A DNA stretch of 64,000 nt, taken from contig JAPEUQ010000006.1 of NCBI GenBank assembly GCA_027946365.1, positions 124,001-188,000 of the forward strand, in the 5' to 3' direction. This DNA comes from Kalmusia sp. IMI 367209 (lineage: Eukaryota > Ascomycota > Dothideomycetes > Pleosporales > Didymosphaeriaceae). The translations under genes were made by a program, and so were the position numbers. Below, one piece after another: positions 12,263-24,124 of this stretch. The notes under the pieces are model-generated. The model was given only the letters and a program-made list of their open reading frames with translations, searched no databases and was not told where the DNA came from. The first letter of the stretch is position 1; the number at the start of each line of letters is the position of its first letter.

Positions 12263-12767
12263 ATGGCGAGATTGTTTCTGAGCAAGCTTGTTTTCAGCCT
12301 CGTCGCGATACTTACGATGGTCGGGCCTTACATTGCAGATTGGAAGTGCGCCTTCGTCCTTCTTTCGTTTTCCTTCCCGTACATTGTAAAGTAGCTACTG
12401 ACGCTACCCTAGCGAAACGCATGTCAAAAACCCTAACTGGCCACCGCATGCGCGCTTTCACAACGGGCAGACTATGACTACGGGCCTGCTTCTCGGCGCA
12501 CTCATCTTGTATTTCACGTATGCCCGGCATGTACCTGTGCTTTCGCAAACGTACTTAGATTTTGTGCTGTTGTTGGTGCATTTGTACTATGTGCCTGCAC
12601 TGTCGGGAGTTTTGTACCCAGGGGCACTCTGCGTGGATCCGGAGTTTGGGGAGGGGTGTCCGCAGGTGAAGGTCTTTGGTGGGGCGTTAGTGATTAGTTG
12701 GGTTGGGTGGTGGATCGAGAAGAGGGCATTGGAAAGAGAGGGAGAGAAAGGAGAGAAGGGGGTTTGA
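12263..12767 (+). CDS. DUF6640-like four-helix membrane protein
   Basis: Two exons, 12263-12345 and 12413-12767, give 145 aa. The 67-nt intron has a GTGCGC donor, a CTGAC branch site and a CCTAG acceptor. The splice restores ADWNETHVKNPNWPPHARFH, a motif I associate with fungal DUF6640 proteins, sometimes labelled acetyltransferase without support. About four hydrophobic helices are visible: at the N-terminus, at TTGLLLGALILYF, at LDFVLLLVHLYYVPAL and at GGALVISWVGWWI. The C-terminus is a charged Glu/Lys tail. The Asn/His/Trp-rich loop between helices 1 and 2 is the conserved part. Biochemical function is unknown. Confidence 0.8.
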
Positions 12768-13215
12768 AGGCTGTATGTGGATGGGTTTGGGCTCGGGCGA
12801 ATGGGCTCGAAATTGTTTGGATAGGCGGTAGTTTTTCGTGTCCTGGCGTGAGAAGCACTTGGGTGAAGACATAGAGACGGGTGGCTTAGCAAGGTCAGGA
12901 GGCATACAAGTTAGACAAGCAAGGAAGTGGAGTTCACTGCTTCCAGGGGCAATTGTGTTCTGCCTTTTCTCCTTTAGTGCATAAATGCTCCTGAACGCCT
13001 TGATCTACTTCGCCCCTTGCTGATATGAACATCCCCTCATTCTAGTCGCCGCCAAACTCTCTACCTTTAGAGTGTATGACAAAACATCTGATGAGAAGAA
13101 GTGCACGTACGTCATAGCCTAGTGGAAATGCAAGTATAAATTTTGATTTGGTGTTGTGCCTTCCATAGGGTATCGAGATGAAAAGGAATTGAGATGTAGG
13201 CTTGCTAAGAAGTCG
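12768..13215. other. Convergent 3' region, nothing recognised
   Basis: About 450 bases lie between the 3' ends of the DUF6640-like gene and MTD1, presumably both 3'UTRs. Confidence 0.6.
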
Positions 13216-14319
13216 TTAGAAATTCTTCTCTGCAGCGGTCCTTTTTGTTGCGTCAGCTGACGCATTAATTTTGTTTTGCACCATGCGCTACGACCATGTT
13301 AGTGCTTGCTAATAGCTATGCTCATGCACACTTACAAGTAGATTCCTCAACAAAACGACAATCGTGACCTTGCCAATGGCGGGCACGTAGATGGACGCCT
13401 TCTCTTTGACTTCCGGTGTAAAGTTCCTCTCGCTGGAGAAGTTAATGCAGACGGCACCGTCTCGCAAGTACTCTAGCGGGACTTTATACGCATCACCCGG
13501 CACACCGCTAATGACGACGTCGCTTATAGGCATGCAGTCCTTGACGGTCCAGCCAGACTTCTCTTCTACCTCATGCCTCCGCTTGCGAAGTCCTTCGCCT
13601 CGTGTAAACATTTGCACATCGTTGATATCGACGCTATACACGCAAGCCCCGTCGTTCGCTAGGAGCGCGGCGAGGGGTCGTCCGACAACCTCACTCCTAT
13701 TTATGACCGTAATCGTCCGCCCATGCAGCCTGTTGCCGTAAGGCAGTATAGTATTGTATATGCGAAGGTACTCGAGGATCTTGATTACGGCGAGCGGTGT
13801 GCAAGGTAGGATGCTCTTCTGCGTGTTGGCGTCGTCCAGGAAGCGGATGTTCTGGTACATGTTGAAGATGTACTGATGTGAGAGACCTTCAACATCTTTG
13901 TCAATGGAGACGATCTGCTGCAGGTACTGGTCCTGACGATTTCCGAAGATGGGGTAGTAGACGATTATGCCGTCTACTTTGTCATCGTTGTTCGCGTCGA
14001 TGAGGGCGTCTTCGAGCAGCTCGCGGTCGACTTCACGGAGCTCGAAGGCAAAGCCACTGTTAAAAGTCAGACGCTCCGCACCGACTGTTTTCGAGTGCAA
14101 TGTGTGTATGTAATGAACAGACGAATATGCTCACTTTTCGTTAGCCGTCTTGCCCGTCCATTCCGCGTAGACTCGCGCGGCAGGATCTTGAGACGAGAGA
14201 AAGCCGACGAGCAGCGGCTTGCGGTCAATCTTCCTCAGCCCATCCTGCACCTCTTCCAGCAGGCTCTTCGCGATATTGTTCGCAAGAATGACCTTGCAAT
14301 TGGGTTTCGAGTCCGTCAT
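13216..14319 (-). CDS. MTD1: NAD-dependent methylenetetrahydrofolate dehydrogenase
   Basis: Three exons are read as 14319-14135, 14056-13336 and 13287-13216, giving 325 aa, close to yeast Mtd1 (320 aa). The enzyme oxidises 5,10-methylene-THF to methenyl-THF with NAD+ in the cytosol, supplying one-carbon units. The N-terminal catalytic domain carries YAEWTGK. The dinucleotide-binding part contains INRSEVVGRPLAALLAND, and IYVPAIGKVTI lies near the end. The final 23 residues are in a small exon; its intron has a GTAAGT donor, a CACTAAC branch site and a CGTAG acceptor. Without that splice the protein would end in eight unrelated residues. The start at 14319 is chosen because the upstream frame extension has no conserved character. 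Confidence 0.93.
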
Positions 14320-14645
14320 GGTGGGGTGACTTTGTCTGCAAAGCAGGAAACAGGACCGCGGGCGACTCGATCGACCTGACGACGTGGAGCACCTGTGCGC
14401 AGCTCTTAAAAGGTCCAATTCCTCATAGCATCTGGGTGTCAATTCCTCAGCATCAATTTATCCTTCATCTGCTCCACGCGCCGCATTTCCTGAACTTTTT
14501 TTGCGCCCCACCTTCCGACATCGGGCGGCCAATCAGCGCTCGGACGTAGCTTTCGTCATAATCACAGGCTGAGCTCGCGTATCGTAAGCCCCGCGTCTGA
14601 ACCCGTTTTGCTGTGAAAGACCGACCACATTCTTTTTGAGTGAGC
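14320..14645. other. Divergent promoter region, MTD1 / MMS19
   Basis: 326 bases lie between two divergent start codons. No specific element was recognised. Confidence 0.6.
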
Positions 14646-17600
14646 ATGTCAGACATCCAGCAGTACTTGTTGGACTATGACCGAAACAAGCGCGAGGCGA
14701 CGCAGGTAGCTCAGAAGAGCGCGACGCGTGCGTGTTAGCGGCTGTTAGCTGGGAAGGCGCGACTGACAAGGTGCAGGATTGACCGACGGGGACTTGAAGC
14801 TGTTGACGCTCATTGAGGAGCTGGGCGAGTACTTCAACAGCGAAGATGGCGCCATCAGGTCGAAGGGTGAGTCTACACCATCTAGGTAGGAGCTGTGCTA
14901 ATCATCCCAGCCATGGCCTACCTCGCCGAGGTGTTAGGCTTCGTACCGCAAAAAGTTCTTTCGCTGCAGCAACGTACGTTCGACCCCCGGAACATACCCA
15001 TTTACTTTCTACACCAACCTTACTATGGGAGGAAAGCTGAGAGAAAGTAGGGAATCTCCTCTGCGACTTCATCCTCTCTCGCACCGAAGACGGCGACGGC
15101 ATAGGCTCATGCGCGAAGGGTCTGTTGGCGCTCGAGGAGCGCGGCAAGTGGGACAATGGGCGGGTGCAGGATATAATGGAGACGTGCGTTGATCAATATC
15201 CGCTTCCGTCAGGTCGCATATTCATCTTGCTAGGCTCCTCGCAAACACAAGCCCGCTCCGCCAGTACAAGCAGCAGAGCGAACGGTACCCCGTGTTACGT
15301 CTTATAGACGCATTGTTGGCGAGATATAGAGATGGTATGGCTTGCCTACAGATAGTAGACACCGGCGAACGAAGCTGACCAGATGAAGCCTTACGAACTC
15401 TACACGATTCGAAACCCGAGTTCCTCTCGCGATTCATTGCCTATTTCGACGGCGAGAAGGATCCCCGAAATCTCATGGTGGTGTTTTCCATCCTGAATGT
15501 ACCTATGACGGAGTGGAATATTGGCGCAGATGCTCAAGTATAGAACAAATGCTCGTAGAAAGCAATGTTGGAGGCTTACACGGACAGGACCTTTTCGATG
15601 CCGTCTTCAATTACTTCCCCATCACGTTCAGACCTCCACCCGACGATCCTTACGGTATTACAGCTCAAGACTTGAAGGATAGATTGCGAGAGTGCATATC
15701 CTCGACTCCGGATTTCGCACCGTATGCGTTCCCAGCTCTGTTGGATAAGTTGGATTCGACTTCTATGAATACTAAAGTAAGCGTATCTTGATGGTGTACC
15801 TCGACCAAGTACTAACAATGGACAGCGCGATGTACTTCAAACCATCGCCTCCTCAGCAAAAGAATATGGACATCGCACCATCTCATTGTATTCCATCACG
15901 CTATGGGACTCCCTTAAGTTTGAGATCCTGAATGTTCAAGAAGAGGATTTGGCTGAAGAGGCGTTGGAAGGTCTAGCAGCTATTGCCCAAACTCTCTCAC
16001 AGGGCACAAGCGGACCGCTGAACGCATACCTTCGCCCAATCATCAAAGAATGCAACGAGCATTTAGAAGATGCTCCGACAAAGCAATCTCAAGCCGCCGC
16101 TAGAATTTTATATAAGCTCGCCAACGTCTCACCGGACGTCACCAATCTCCTCCTAGCAGGAATCTTGCCTAATATGTTAACATTATTTCAAACGGCCGAA
16201 ACGATGGCGAAGCGGAGAGGGCTCCTGGAGGTGTTTGTCCAGCTAATCAGAGCCAACATCGATGTGTACGGAGACTGGCGCTCGATTGGTTCTGCTGGTG
16301 AATCGTCGTTGAAGAACGGTCTGGTGCAATTCCGCAATCAGGCACTGGAGGTCATGCTGCACGGTCTCGAGACCACACCCATTAGCAACGTATCGTACCG
16401 TTTAGTATGTGCCGATGGCTTGCTTCAGCTATCCAAGGTCCGGGAGCTCCTCAGCGAAGAAGACATCGGGAAGATCATACAGCTACTACATGCTATCGTC
16501 ATACACGAAGAATCATTTGGGAAGGACGAAGTGAAAGAGAGCGCTATCAACAGCCTCGTCGAAATTGCTCACCAAAAGCCACAAGTTGTTGTTGACAAAG
16601 CATTCCCAGCTTTCATGGCGCAACTACCAGACACTGACGACGGCTCTAGGGGCTATGTGTCAGTCCTAGAGGCTTTTGCCAAGCTGGCAAGCGAAGAGAA
16701 GGTATTTGACACAGTCATCTTGCGACTAAAGAACAAGTTTTCCGCTGCAGTTACGCAGAATGCTTCGTCCGGATACATCGTTGCTCTTCTCTCGGCAATA
16801 CTATATGCACTCACCAAAGGCTCTAGCAAGCTTGAGCAGGGCCCGAATACTTCAACATACTACAAGGACATTGTACTTCCACTTTTGAGACGGACTTCGA
16901 GTCTAGACTCCTCTCATCCGAAAGTATTTGACGATGAGTCCACTCTCGACCTGGTTGGCAGGATATGCAACATTGTCGTTCGATCACAGTCGGCCGAGCA
17001 GCAGCAAGCAATCGCTGCTGAGCTGTACACCCTTTTCCGAGGCACACCACAAGCTGAGCTCCCACCTTTCAATGTCAGCGCACCTTTGGAAGCCCACAAG
17101 ACAATGATTATCTCCACCCACCTCCTCGCTTCCTTCCACAAGGAGACAAGACTACCGTGCGAAATTGAGTTGTTAGTCTCTTCGCTGGTGACCTACACTC
17201 AACAGCCTAACCTATCTATTCCCATCCGTTCCGCTTCCTTGCGTCAACTGTCACTTGTCATTAACAAGTTCTACTCAACTCCCGCGCTGAAAACAGCCAT
17301 GGATCCGTTGATGAACGCCCCGTTCGAGCTCTTTGCGCCCGAGAAACTAGATCCGCCTAGGATACGCGTCATTTTTGCTTGTTTAAAAGGTATTTTGCTG
17401 CGCAGCAGCCCTGTGTTGGCTAAGCTGTATCCACAGCTGCTAGAATTCTTATCCCATCCGAAGTACGGCACCGCGATAGCGCACGGCTTCAGCACGCTTC
17501 TCCAACCCGACGATCTGCTCATGAAACAGAATCACTGCCAAATCTCTGGGCTCCACAAGCAGAAGTCTTTCGCGCTGCTGGTGCCAAACATCACGCAAGC

Positions 17601-18084
17601 TTTCCGTGATGCGTCATCAGAGACGAAACCAAATTATCTTATTGCACTGAGCGGTATTTTGAGATGGTTACCCTTCGATATCGTCGTAGAAGAGGTGGGC
17701 CAACTCATCCTCTTACTTCTCCAGAGCCTTGATCTCCAGGGTGAGGATTTCGTAAAAGAAGCTGCTATTGGTACTTTGGGTTCAACGCTCCTGGAAAACC
17801 CGGAGGTGCTCTCAGAGCATGCTGGTGCCCTTATCTCACGGCTACTGGCCAATTCGGTCGTCAATAAGGATGTAGCGACACCGCCGAAGGTACGAGCAGC
17901 TGCATGCAGATGCCTAATGCTGGTCCCGGATAAGCTGAAGCTAGAGGTCATCCTACCGTACAGGAGGCAAGTTTGCAAAAAGCTGTCAGCAGCGTTGGAT
18001 GATAGGAAGAGGGAGGTTAGGAGTGCGGCTGTGAAGTGCAGGGCGAGGTGGTTGGATGTGGATGAAGCAGGGGATGACGACTGA
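14646..18084 (+). CDS. MMS19: MMS19 / Met18, cytosolic Fe-S targeting HEAT-repeat protein
   Basis: Eight exons (14646-14727, 14777-14866, 14911-14973, 15051-15183, 15234-15334, 15383-15537, 15588-15776, 15826-18084) sum exactly to 1023 aa; yeast Met18 has 1032. The N-terminal MMS19 domain is clear, with LLTLIEELGEYF, VLSLQQRNLLCDFILSR and FPITFRPPPDDPYGI. The remainder is helical HEAT repeats, ending in the conserved KRKVR-like segment DDRKREVRSAAVKCRARW and an acidic tail. MMS19 works in the CIA targeting complex, delivering Fe-S clusters to DNA polymerases, primase and XPD-type helicases. Seven introns crowd the first 1.2 kb while the last exon is 2.26 kb. It is convergent with RPF2, whose stop lies 175 bases away. 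Confidence 0.95.
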
Positions 18085-18259
18085 ACATACATGTGGAGGC
18101 AATCTAGCAGAATTAATGCATGTGTGAATGAGACATCAGTCGTAAGATTTTGATCACTTTTCGTACGCGCAGGAGGCATGCGAAGTAGTATATCTGCACT
18201 TTGAACGCCGAAGCATGCCCGTAACGCCGCCCATGCAATAATGCGCTCACCTCGCACAC

Positions 18260-19348
18260 TCACACCCTCGTCTTCTTCGGCACCGTCTCTTCATCTACAC
18301 CCATGTCTGCATCGCCATCACCCATCTCCACATCCGCATCCGGCGTCCTGCCCCTCTTCAGTCCCTTCATCTTCCTCGACTGCAGCTCGTTGAAGTTCTG
18401 CCTCGGCAGATGGATCTTACCCATCTTATCGCCCATGACATCCATGTCGATGTTTTTCTTCGTCTTGGGCTCCGCGCCCTTTGGCTTCTTGAGCGCTTCC
18501 TTGAACATGTCCGGATCAGGGAACTGTTCCCGTCCGAGCGTGGCATCGATGCGCGGCCCCATCTCCTCAACTTCCACACGCGGCACCTTCTGTCCTGACT
18601 TGAGCGTCTTGATAAGATAGAATCGTATGCGCAGCTCAGGCACCTTCTCCCCCTCTACAGGTTCCGCCGCACTGATACTAATCAAATACTGTAACCCCTC
18701 GACATCCACCTCGCCCGCCTCCTGCCCGCGGAACAAATCCAGCAGGAGGCTCTTCGCGAGCGTCCACTTCGTCTGATTGGGGTCCTCAAAGGGTGTACCG
18801 TGGAAGGCAACGAGGGGCTTGAGGCCGACGGCAGGTTTTTTGTTCTTGAATTGCTGGAGGGTGCGGAAGGTGGACGGGTTGATATAGAGCTCAAGCATGT
18901 CGAGGATCTTGTGGTTGTGCGTGCGGACGAGGGTGAGGCAGTGGGGGCGTTTTTTGGAGTGCGAAAACAGGATGAGGAGTGATGTGTCGTTCTTAAGGGA
19001 GAAGAACTCGAGGGCTGTACAGGCACCGTCCGTTAGTACAGGGACTGGGTAGGTTATAGGGTGAGGAAATCGTACAGGAAGCATCCTCGAAAGGGTGGAT
19101 GTCATTCTTCTTCATGAAGCTTTCGACGAAAGGCTTCTTGAGCATGCGTAGGTCGGCGGTGCATAGCTTGAGAATTTGGGAGGTCTTTTGTCCGGCGACG
19201 AAGAGCGTCGTTTTGGGGTTTTCGGTGGTGAGCGGCTCGCGCTTGTCCATTGCCCGCTTTGCGCGGGCATTTTTGGGTTTGCTAACGATCTGTCAGTTAT
19301 ACACCTCATGGGTAAGATTAGACAGAGTACGCACACTTGCCGCAGCAT
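18260..19348 (-). CDS. RPF2: Ribosome biogenesis protein Rpf2 (Brix domain)
   Basis: Three exons are read as 19348-19337, 19289-19076 and 19014-18260, giving 326 aa. The first exon is only 12 nt (Met-Leu-Arg-Gln). The second starts with a Lys/Arg-rich segment and contains KTTLFVAGQKTSQI. The Brix core runs to about residue 225, and the tail is acidic and basic with a nuclear-signal-like MKGLKRGR. Splicing exon 2 to 3 gives HPFEDASSLEFFSLKNDTS, as expected for the family. Rpf2 with Rrs1 loads the 5S RNP onto pre-60S particles in the nucleolus. The start codon lies 359 bases from the divergent GRX4 start. Confidence 0.95.
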
Positions 19349-19452
19349 GTTCGCGTTGTTCGTGAGCGAGTCGCGAAATGCGAAATCTTAGCGCTTGGGG
19401 AACTTTTTTTGAGTCTGTCTCGGCTTCGCTTCGGCGGCGCGCGGGCCTGATG

Positions 19453-19461
19453 ATCTGATAA
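19453..19461 (+). promoter_or_regulatory. ATCTGATAA, SreA-type GATA site 1
   Basis: This is a perfect match to ATCWGATAA, the consensus reported for the fungal iron-responsive GATA repressor SreA. It lies in the RPF2/GRX4 divergent region, 247 bases upstream of the GRX4 ATG. Function here is inference. Confidence 0.5.
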
Positions 19462-19549
19462 GCGCGGAGGGGTGCTTGGCGGACCGCAATCGGCAGGCGT
19501 AGTGGCGGGGTGTGAAGGGCAGAGCACGTCAGAGAGCAAACTAATCAAC

Positions 19550-19558
19550 TTATCAGAT
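19550..19558 (-). promoter_or_regulatory. ATCTGATAA, SreA-type GATA site 2 (inverted)
   Basis: On the forward strand this reads TTATCAGAT, a second perfect ATCWGATAA in the opposite orientation, 88 bases after the first and 150 bases upstream of the GRX4 ATG. Confidence 0.5.
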
Positions 19559-19707
19559 CCTTTGCTCTGCGCGCTCACACCACTGCCATTACAGAGGTAC
19601 CCGCGGAAAATCTCCCCGTACATATCCACTACCTACCCCATATTCTCCCAGAGAGTCCACCAAGCCCTATATACCAAAGGATTCGTCTGCAGAAAATTGC
19701 GCCCACC

Positions 19708-20636
19708 ATGGCGACAGTCCAAGAGGTCACGTCCGAGTCCATTTTCCAGTCCGCCATCTCATCGCTTCCGCCGTCTACCCTTGCAGTCATCTACTTCCAT
19801 GCACCATGGGCCGCGCCCTGCAAGCAGATGTCCGTCATCCTGTCCACACTCGCTAGCACATACCCCGTCAACGCTCCTATATCGTTCCTTGCCCTCGACG
19901 CCGAAGAGCTACCCGAGGTCGCCGAGCAGTACGATGTTTCCGCCGTTCCCTTCATAGTGCTGCAAAGAGACGGCAAGGTGCTGGAGACAGTATCAGGCTC
20001 AGACGCAGCGAAGGTGCGCGCAGCGGTAGAGAAGTACGCAGGAGCGGGCAGCGGCGACGCAAGGACAGGTCTTCCGCCTGCACAGACAGTCACGAAGCCG
20101 CCTCAGACGAATGGCGCAGACACAAACGGTGCGAGGAACCTAGCTGCATATGCTCCGGGCGCATCAGATCCCAAGACGGCACCAGAGTACAGCTCAGGCG
20201 AGACCGAGACGAGCAAGGAAGAACTCAACAAGCGGCTTGGTGAGCTTGTGAAGGCGGCACCAGTCATGCTGTTTATGAAGGGCACGCCGAGCGCGCCGCA
20301 GTGCGGATTCAGCAGGCAGACTGTGGCATTGCTGAGGGAGAAGGGGATTCGGTATGGGTTCTTCAATATTCTGGCGGATGATGAGGTGAGGCAGGGTTTG
20401 AAGGAGTATTCGGAGTGGCCAACGTTTCCACAGTTGTATGTGGAGGGTGAGCTGGTTGGAGGTTTGGATATCGTGAGTTCTATCATGGATTGATCGTGGG
20501 ACACGTTGCTGACTTGGTGCAGGTGCGTGAGGAGTTCGAGAATGATCCTGAGTTTTTGACGGAGTTTTCTGTGAATGCGCAGAAGGGTGGTCCGGGAGCT
20601 GCTTCGGCGCAGACGCAGGCACCACTCAATTCTTAA
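19708..20636 (+). CDS. GRX4: Monothiol CGFS glutaredoxin, Grx3/Grx4 type
   Basis: Two exons, 19708-20472 and 20523-20636, give 292 aa. An N-terminal thioredoxin-like domain carries the single-Cys site WAAPCKQM (Cys38). After a Pro/Thr/Gly linker, the glutaredoxin domain has KGTPSAPQCGFSRQ with the cluster-binding Cys199, and WPTFPQLYVEGELVGGLDI spanning the exon junction. Proteins of this class bind a [2Fe-2S] cluster with glutathione and pass iron status to regulators while supporting cytosolic Fe-S assembly. The short second exon supplies the final helix and a Gly/Ala/Gln tail. Two SreA-like GATA sites lie upstream. The Fe-S targeting factor MMS19 is two genes away. Confidence 0.95.
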
Positions 20637-22048
20637 GCCGTTATGGTATAGGGAGCATGACGGAGAAGGATTTTTTTTAGAATAACATATGGGCTTCACT
20701 GTTGTAACGGGCGCCATTGAAGGATCCAGACGGGATTTAGGTATTAGGATCCTCATATTGGGAAGTACTACCTGCGACAGCTGCTCCCAAGGCGCTAGAA
20801 TGATGGAGGCAGTTGGTTTATTGTCAATGAATGAGAGCAATGACTTAACATTCTATAGTCTGACTTCTGTTTCCTGTGGTCTTTGAACATGAACCATATG
20901 ATCGAGCATTGTCCAGTCAGTGAATACTCACTACACAGGCAAATGCTACATATATGTAATCTAATGAAGTCTATGGTAAATTGGCGTGGTGTAAAGATCT
21001 TATTCCTCTGAGTCTTTCTGCGTCGATATACAACCTATTCGCCCATTACCATAGATCATTCCATCCCATCCCCAACCACTCAGACTTATCTATATAAGCC
21101 CACTCCACCTCACATATTCTCCCTTTCTTCGCACTGCCTACATCTCATGATTGAAACCAGAAGTAGGTTCGAGTAGAGCCATGTGGACTGGTCCTGGCCT
21201 CCTTCTGCGCTCTTCAAAACAAAATTGAGGATGACGCATGGAGCGGCTTGGAAGTTTTCTTCGAGTCTAAAAATACGCTCCACAAGAGTCAATGAATCCC
21301 ATCTTAACCTCCCTCCGCGCCTTTCCAAAATCGAGACCACGAATTTTGTGTTTTGACCGACCTTCAATGTGATTGCGTACAAGGAGATGAGGGCTGTCTA
21401 GATCCACCTTCTAAGCGACTAAAATCAAGTAAGAGACGCGTTCAAGGTGCGTCTCTTGTGGATTCTTCGCGCCTTGGGAAGTTTGAACCAGAAAAATATA
21501 TGGGAATACACGTATCTATACGTAATTATATTGCGTACAATACTCTAGTAGAACATATAACGTGGATGAAGAGATAGTATGATTATTCGTTGTATCTCGA
21601 TTCTTATGCAGGGCTATCGAGGATTGAGCGCAATGCCTGCACATAAATTCGGACGTCGGAGCAAATGTACATGTAGGATCTAGGATGCCAGGGTGGCGAT
21701 CATCATCGTCTCGCAAACCCAATCACTATTGCTAGACGCTTCCATTCACAGGCAAGAAGCGTTTATGAGCTCGAACGATGTATCTTCCGGGAAGTTTCTG
21801 AGGTCATGAGAATACGCAATCATAGGTAGCCAATCACATTGCATCAATAGCATTGACGCGAGATTTGTCAGCAAAATAACTCATCTCGATCTCTCGCCTA
21901 TACAGCTCTCAATGGTCTACATATGATAATTGTTCGACGTCCAATCTTAGTATCTTTCCCTTCGACACATGTTCTAGATGACTGCATGAGGCTGGGCATC
22001 CTTTGGGATTAAGAGTTCGATTTGTAGGAGTCTTGCCAAGTGGCCAAT
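20637..22048. other. 1.4-kb intergenic region, nothing recognised
   Basis: Short ORFs on both strands (for example 21110-21382 minus) have no family character. The region presumably holds the GRX4 3'UTR and the promoter of the Zn2Cys6 gene. Confidence 0.55.
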
Positions 22049-24035
22049 ATGCAATCCCTAACAATGTCTGGGTCGATCTCGAAGAGGAAGCAAGCTTGTA
22101 AGAGCTGCCGTCAGCGAAAGAAGCGATGTGGTGTAAGTATCTTCTACGATAAAAGTTCTTCATCTGCTTTAATATCGACTAAATTGCCTTACTTTAGGGC
22201 GAGCGCCCCTCCTGCGGCCTCTGCAAGAAATGGAACCTTAGATGTGAATACTCTGTACCAGCATCAATATACGCAGAAGAAGGTGTATACCTTGAAAATA
22301 ACACAGGTACTTTACTCGGTAACATGAGGCAACCGTTTGCCCCTCTAGCACCTTGGGACGCAACATTTGATCTCCAATTTCCTGATATCAGGCTTCAGGC
22401 CGATGTCCCGGTCGCTACCGCATCTGAGATAGGTCATCCGACGCCTGTTTCGAACCTTGAACCTTTATCAACTAGTAGCGGAGACGATAGTGAACCTACA
22501 ATGTTTCCGAATGCGAGTCTTCCTTCACACGATGACCTCGTGGAACTTGTCGAGATCTTCTTTAGCAAGATATATTTCGTTCTTCCCTGTTTTCATAAGG
22601 TGACCTTCCTGGATGAGATCCAAAACGGGCATCTTCAAGCGCAATCACCTCTGCTACTTTATTCTATGTTGTCAGTCGCAGCGAGCTTTCATCATGATCC
22701 TGCCGTGAAGGCCCGGCGTAACGACTGGTACGAACAAGCCAAATTTTTGTACGAATTCACTGGGAGATACCCTTATCCTGCTTTGCGCACGATACAAGCC
22801 GTAGTATTTCTTGTGTACCACGCCTACGCCTGTGGCGATTTCTCTGCTTGTTGGCTATATATCGGAAAGGCATGGAGACAGGCTGCGGCACTAGGCATGA
22901 ACCGGATGGACTCTGTACATGCAATTATAATGCCTGTGGGTATGAAGGACGGCGTGGAGACTGAACGCCGCGGCTACTATAACAGAATGGAGTGGGAGGG
23001 TAGAACGGTATGTTGTCCCTAACTTCTTGGGTCGTTCTAAATTTCGTCTAGGAGATTGAGAAAGAAGAATGTCGAAGAACTTTATGGATTCTTTTCATGA
23101 TGGACCGAAATCAATCATGGCCTACGGGCTGGCCAAATGCAATCGATGAGAAGCAATTCAAGCTAGACATCCCAATCGCAAATTCTGTCTTCCAGGCTAT
23201 GACATCAGAAACCGATCCAAATCAAATGCATAATGCTCCGTTTACGAGAAACATGAGCACCTTAATCGCTTCCACAACGGCAGCAAAACAGCCGCTTAAT
23301 GTTTTTCATCATCTTGTCATCGCATATATTCTCCTCGGCCGCACCGCTGAGCTTGTACACTCAATACACGACAACCCTAGCAGTCCCGAATACACTGAAC
23401 AGTGCGATGAACTGGACAACTACGTAGTGAAGCTTCGGCTTAGCTTGCCTCGCTCGGCGGCTTCCGTTTTAGAAGCCCCAGCGGACGACCGGGGCCAGGT
23501 TGTTTGGCTCAATGCTACGTTGAATACCATCTCGCTTCTGTTACACTATCGCAGCGTACCTTTTGCGGATCCGGAAACCGTCCAAGATCTCTTCGCTAAG
23601 TCGGTAATGGCCGCCAAAAGTACTTCTCAGACGATCAAAGATGCATCCCGCACCTCTATCGATTTACTCCTTAATGTGCATATTGCATCTTCACTTTACT
23701 TGGGTATGTCGACTATCCCACATTCATCCGAGCATTGTTGATCAACTATACTTACTTCGACAGCATGCTGCATTCTCGTAATCCATCATCGCTTGGAGCA
23801 TGATACCAGTTTAAAAAACGACATAGATTTCCTGAAGCTGGTCTTCGAAAGGATGAACGATGTATTCACCGTGATAGGACTCAAATTCATTATAGCACTA
23901 CGGCGCGATATGGAAAGGAATCAAGAAGAGCTAAGGTCTTTGAGAGAAAGAGGGTATAGAGGCTTGCTCGCCGACTGCTCGAAGTGGGGCTTCGTAAAAG
24001 ATGAAGTGACTAGACTAGGTTTGACGATGTCGTAA
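22049..24035 (+). CDS. Zn2Cys6 fungal transcription factor
   Basis: Four exons (22049-22132, 22198-23007, 23052-23703, 23764-24035) give 605 aa. The first intron splits the binuclear zinc cluster. Joined, it reads CKSC, six residues, C, then a second half with SCGLCKKWNLRC, matching CxxCx6C...CxxCx6C. A fungal-specific middle homology region follows, with the typical FHPCF-like FVLPCFHK, the AYACGDF stretch and ECRRTLWILFMMDR spanning the exon 2/3 junction. The ATG at 22049 is used; an in-frame GTG at 22040 is ignored. The gene converges on an SDR whose stop lies 89 bases away, so local regulation of that SDR is possible but unproven. Confidence 0.9.
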
Positions 24036-24124
24036 ACTGGTATGAACAAGAGTTAGACATCCCTCTGAGCGATGTTATTGTCTGGAGTTTGGTTTCGAAT
24101 TGCAGGCCATTGGTATATCATTCT

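Noticed and set aside
21110..21382. 90-aa minus-strand ORF in the long intergenic region
   Set aside because: No family character, no splice context and no conserved composition.
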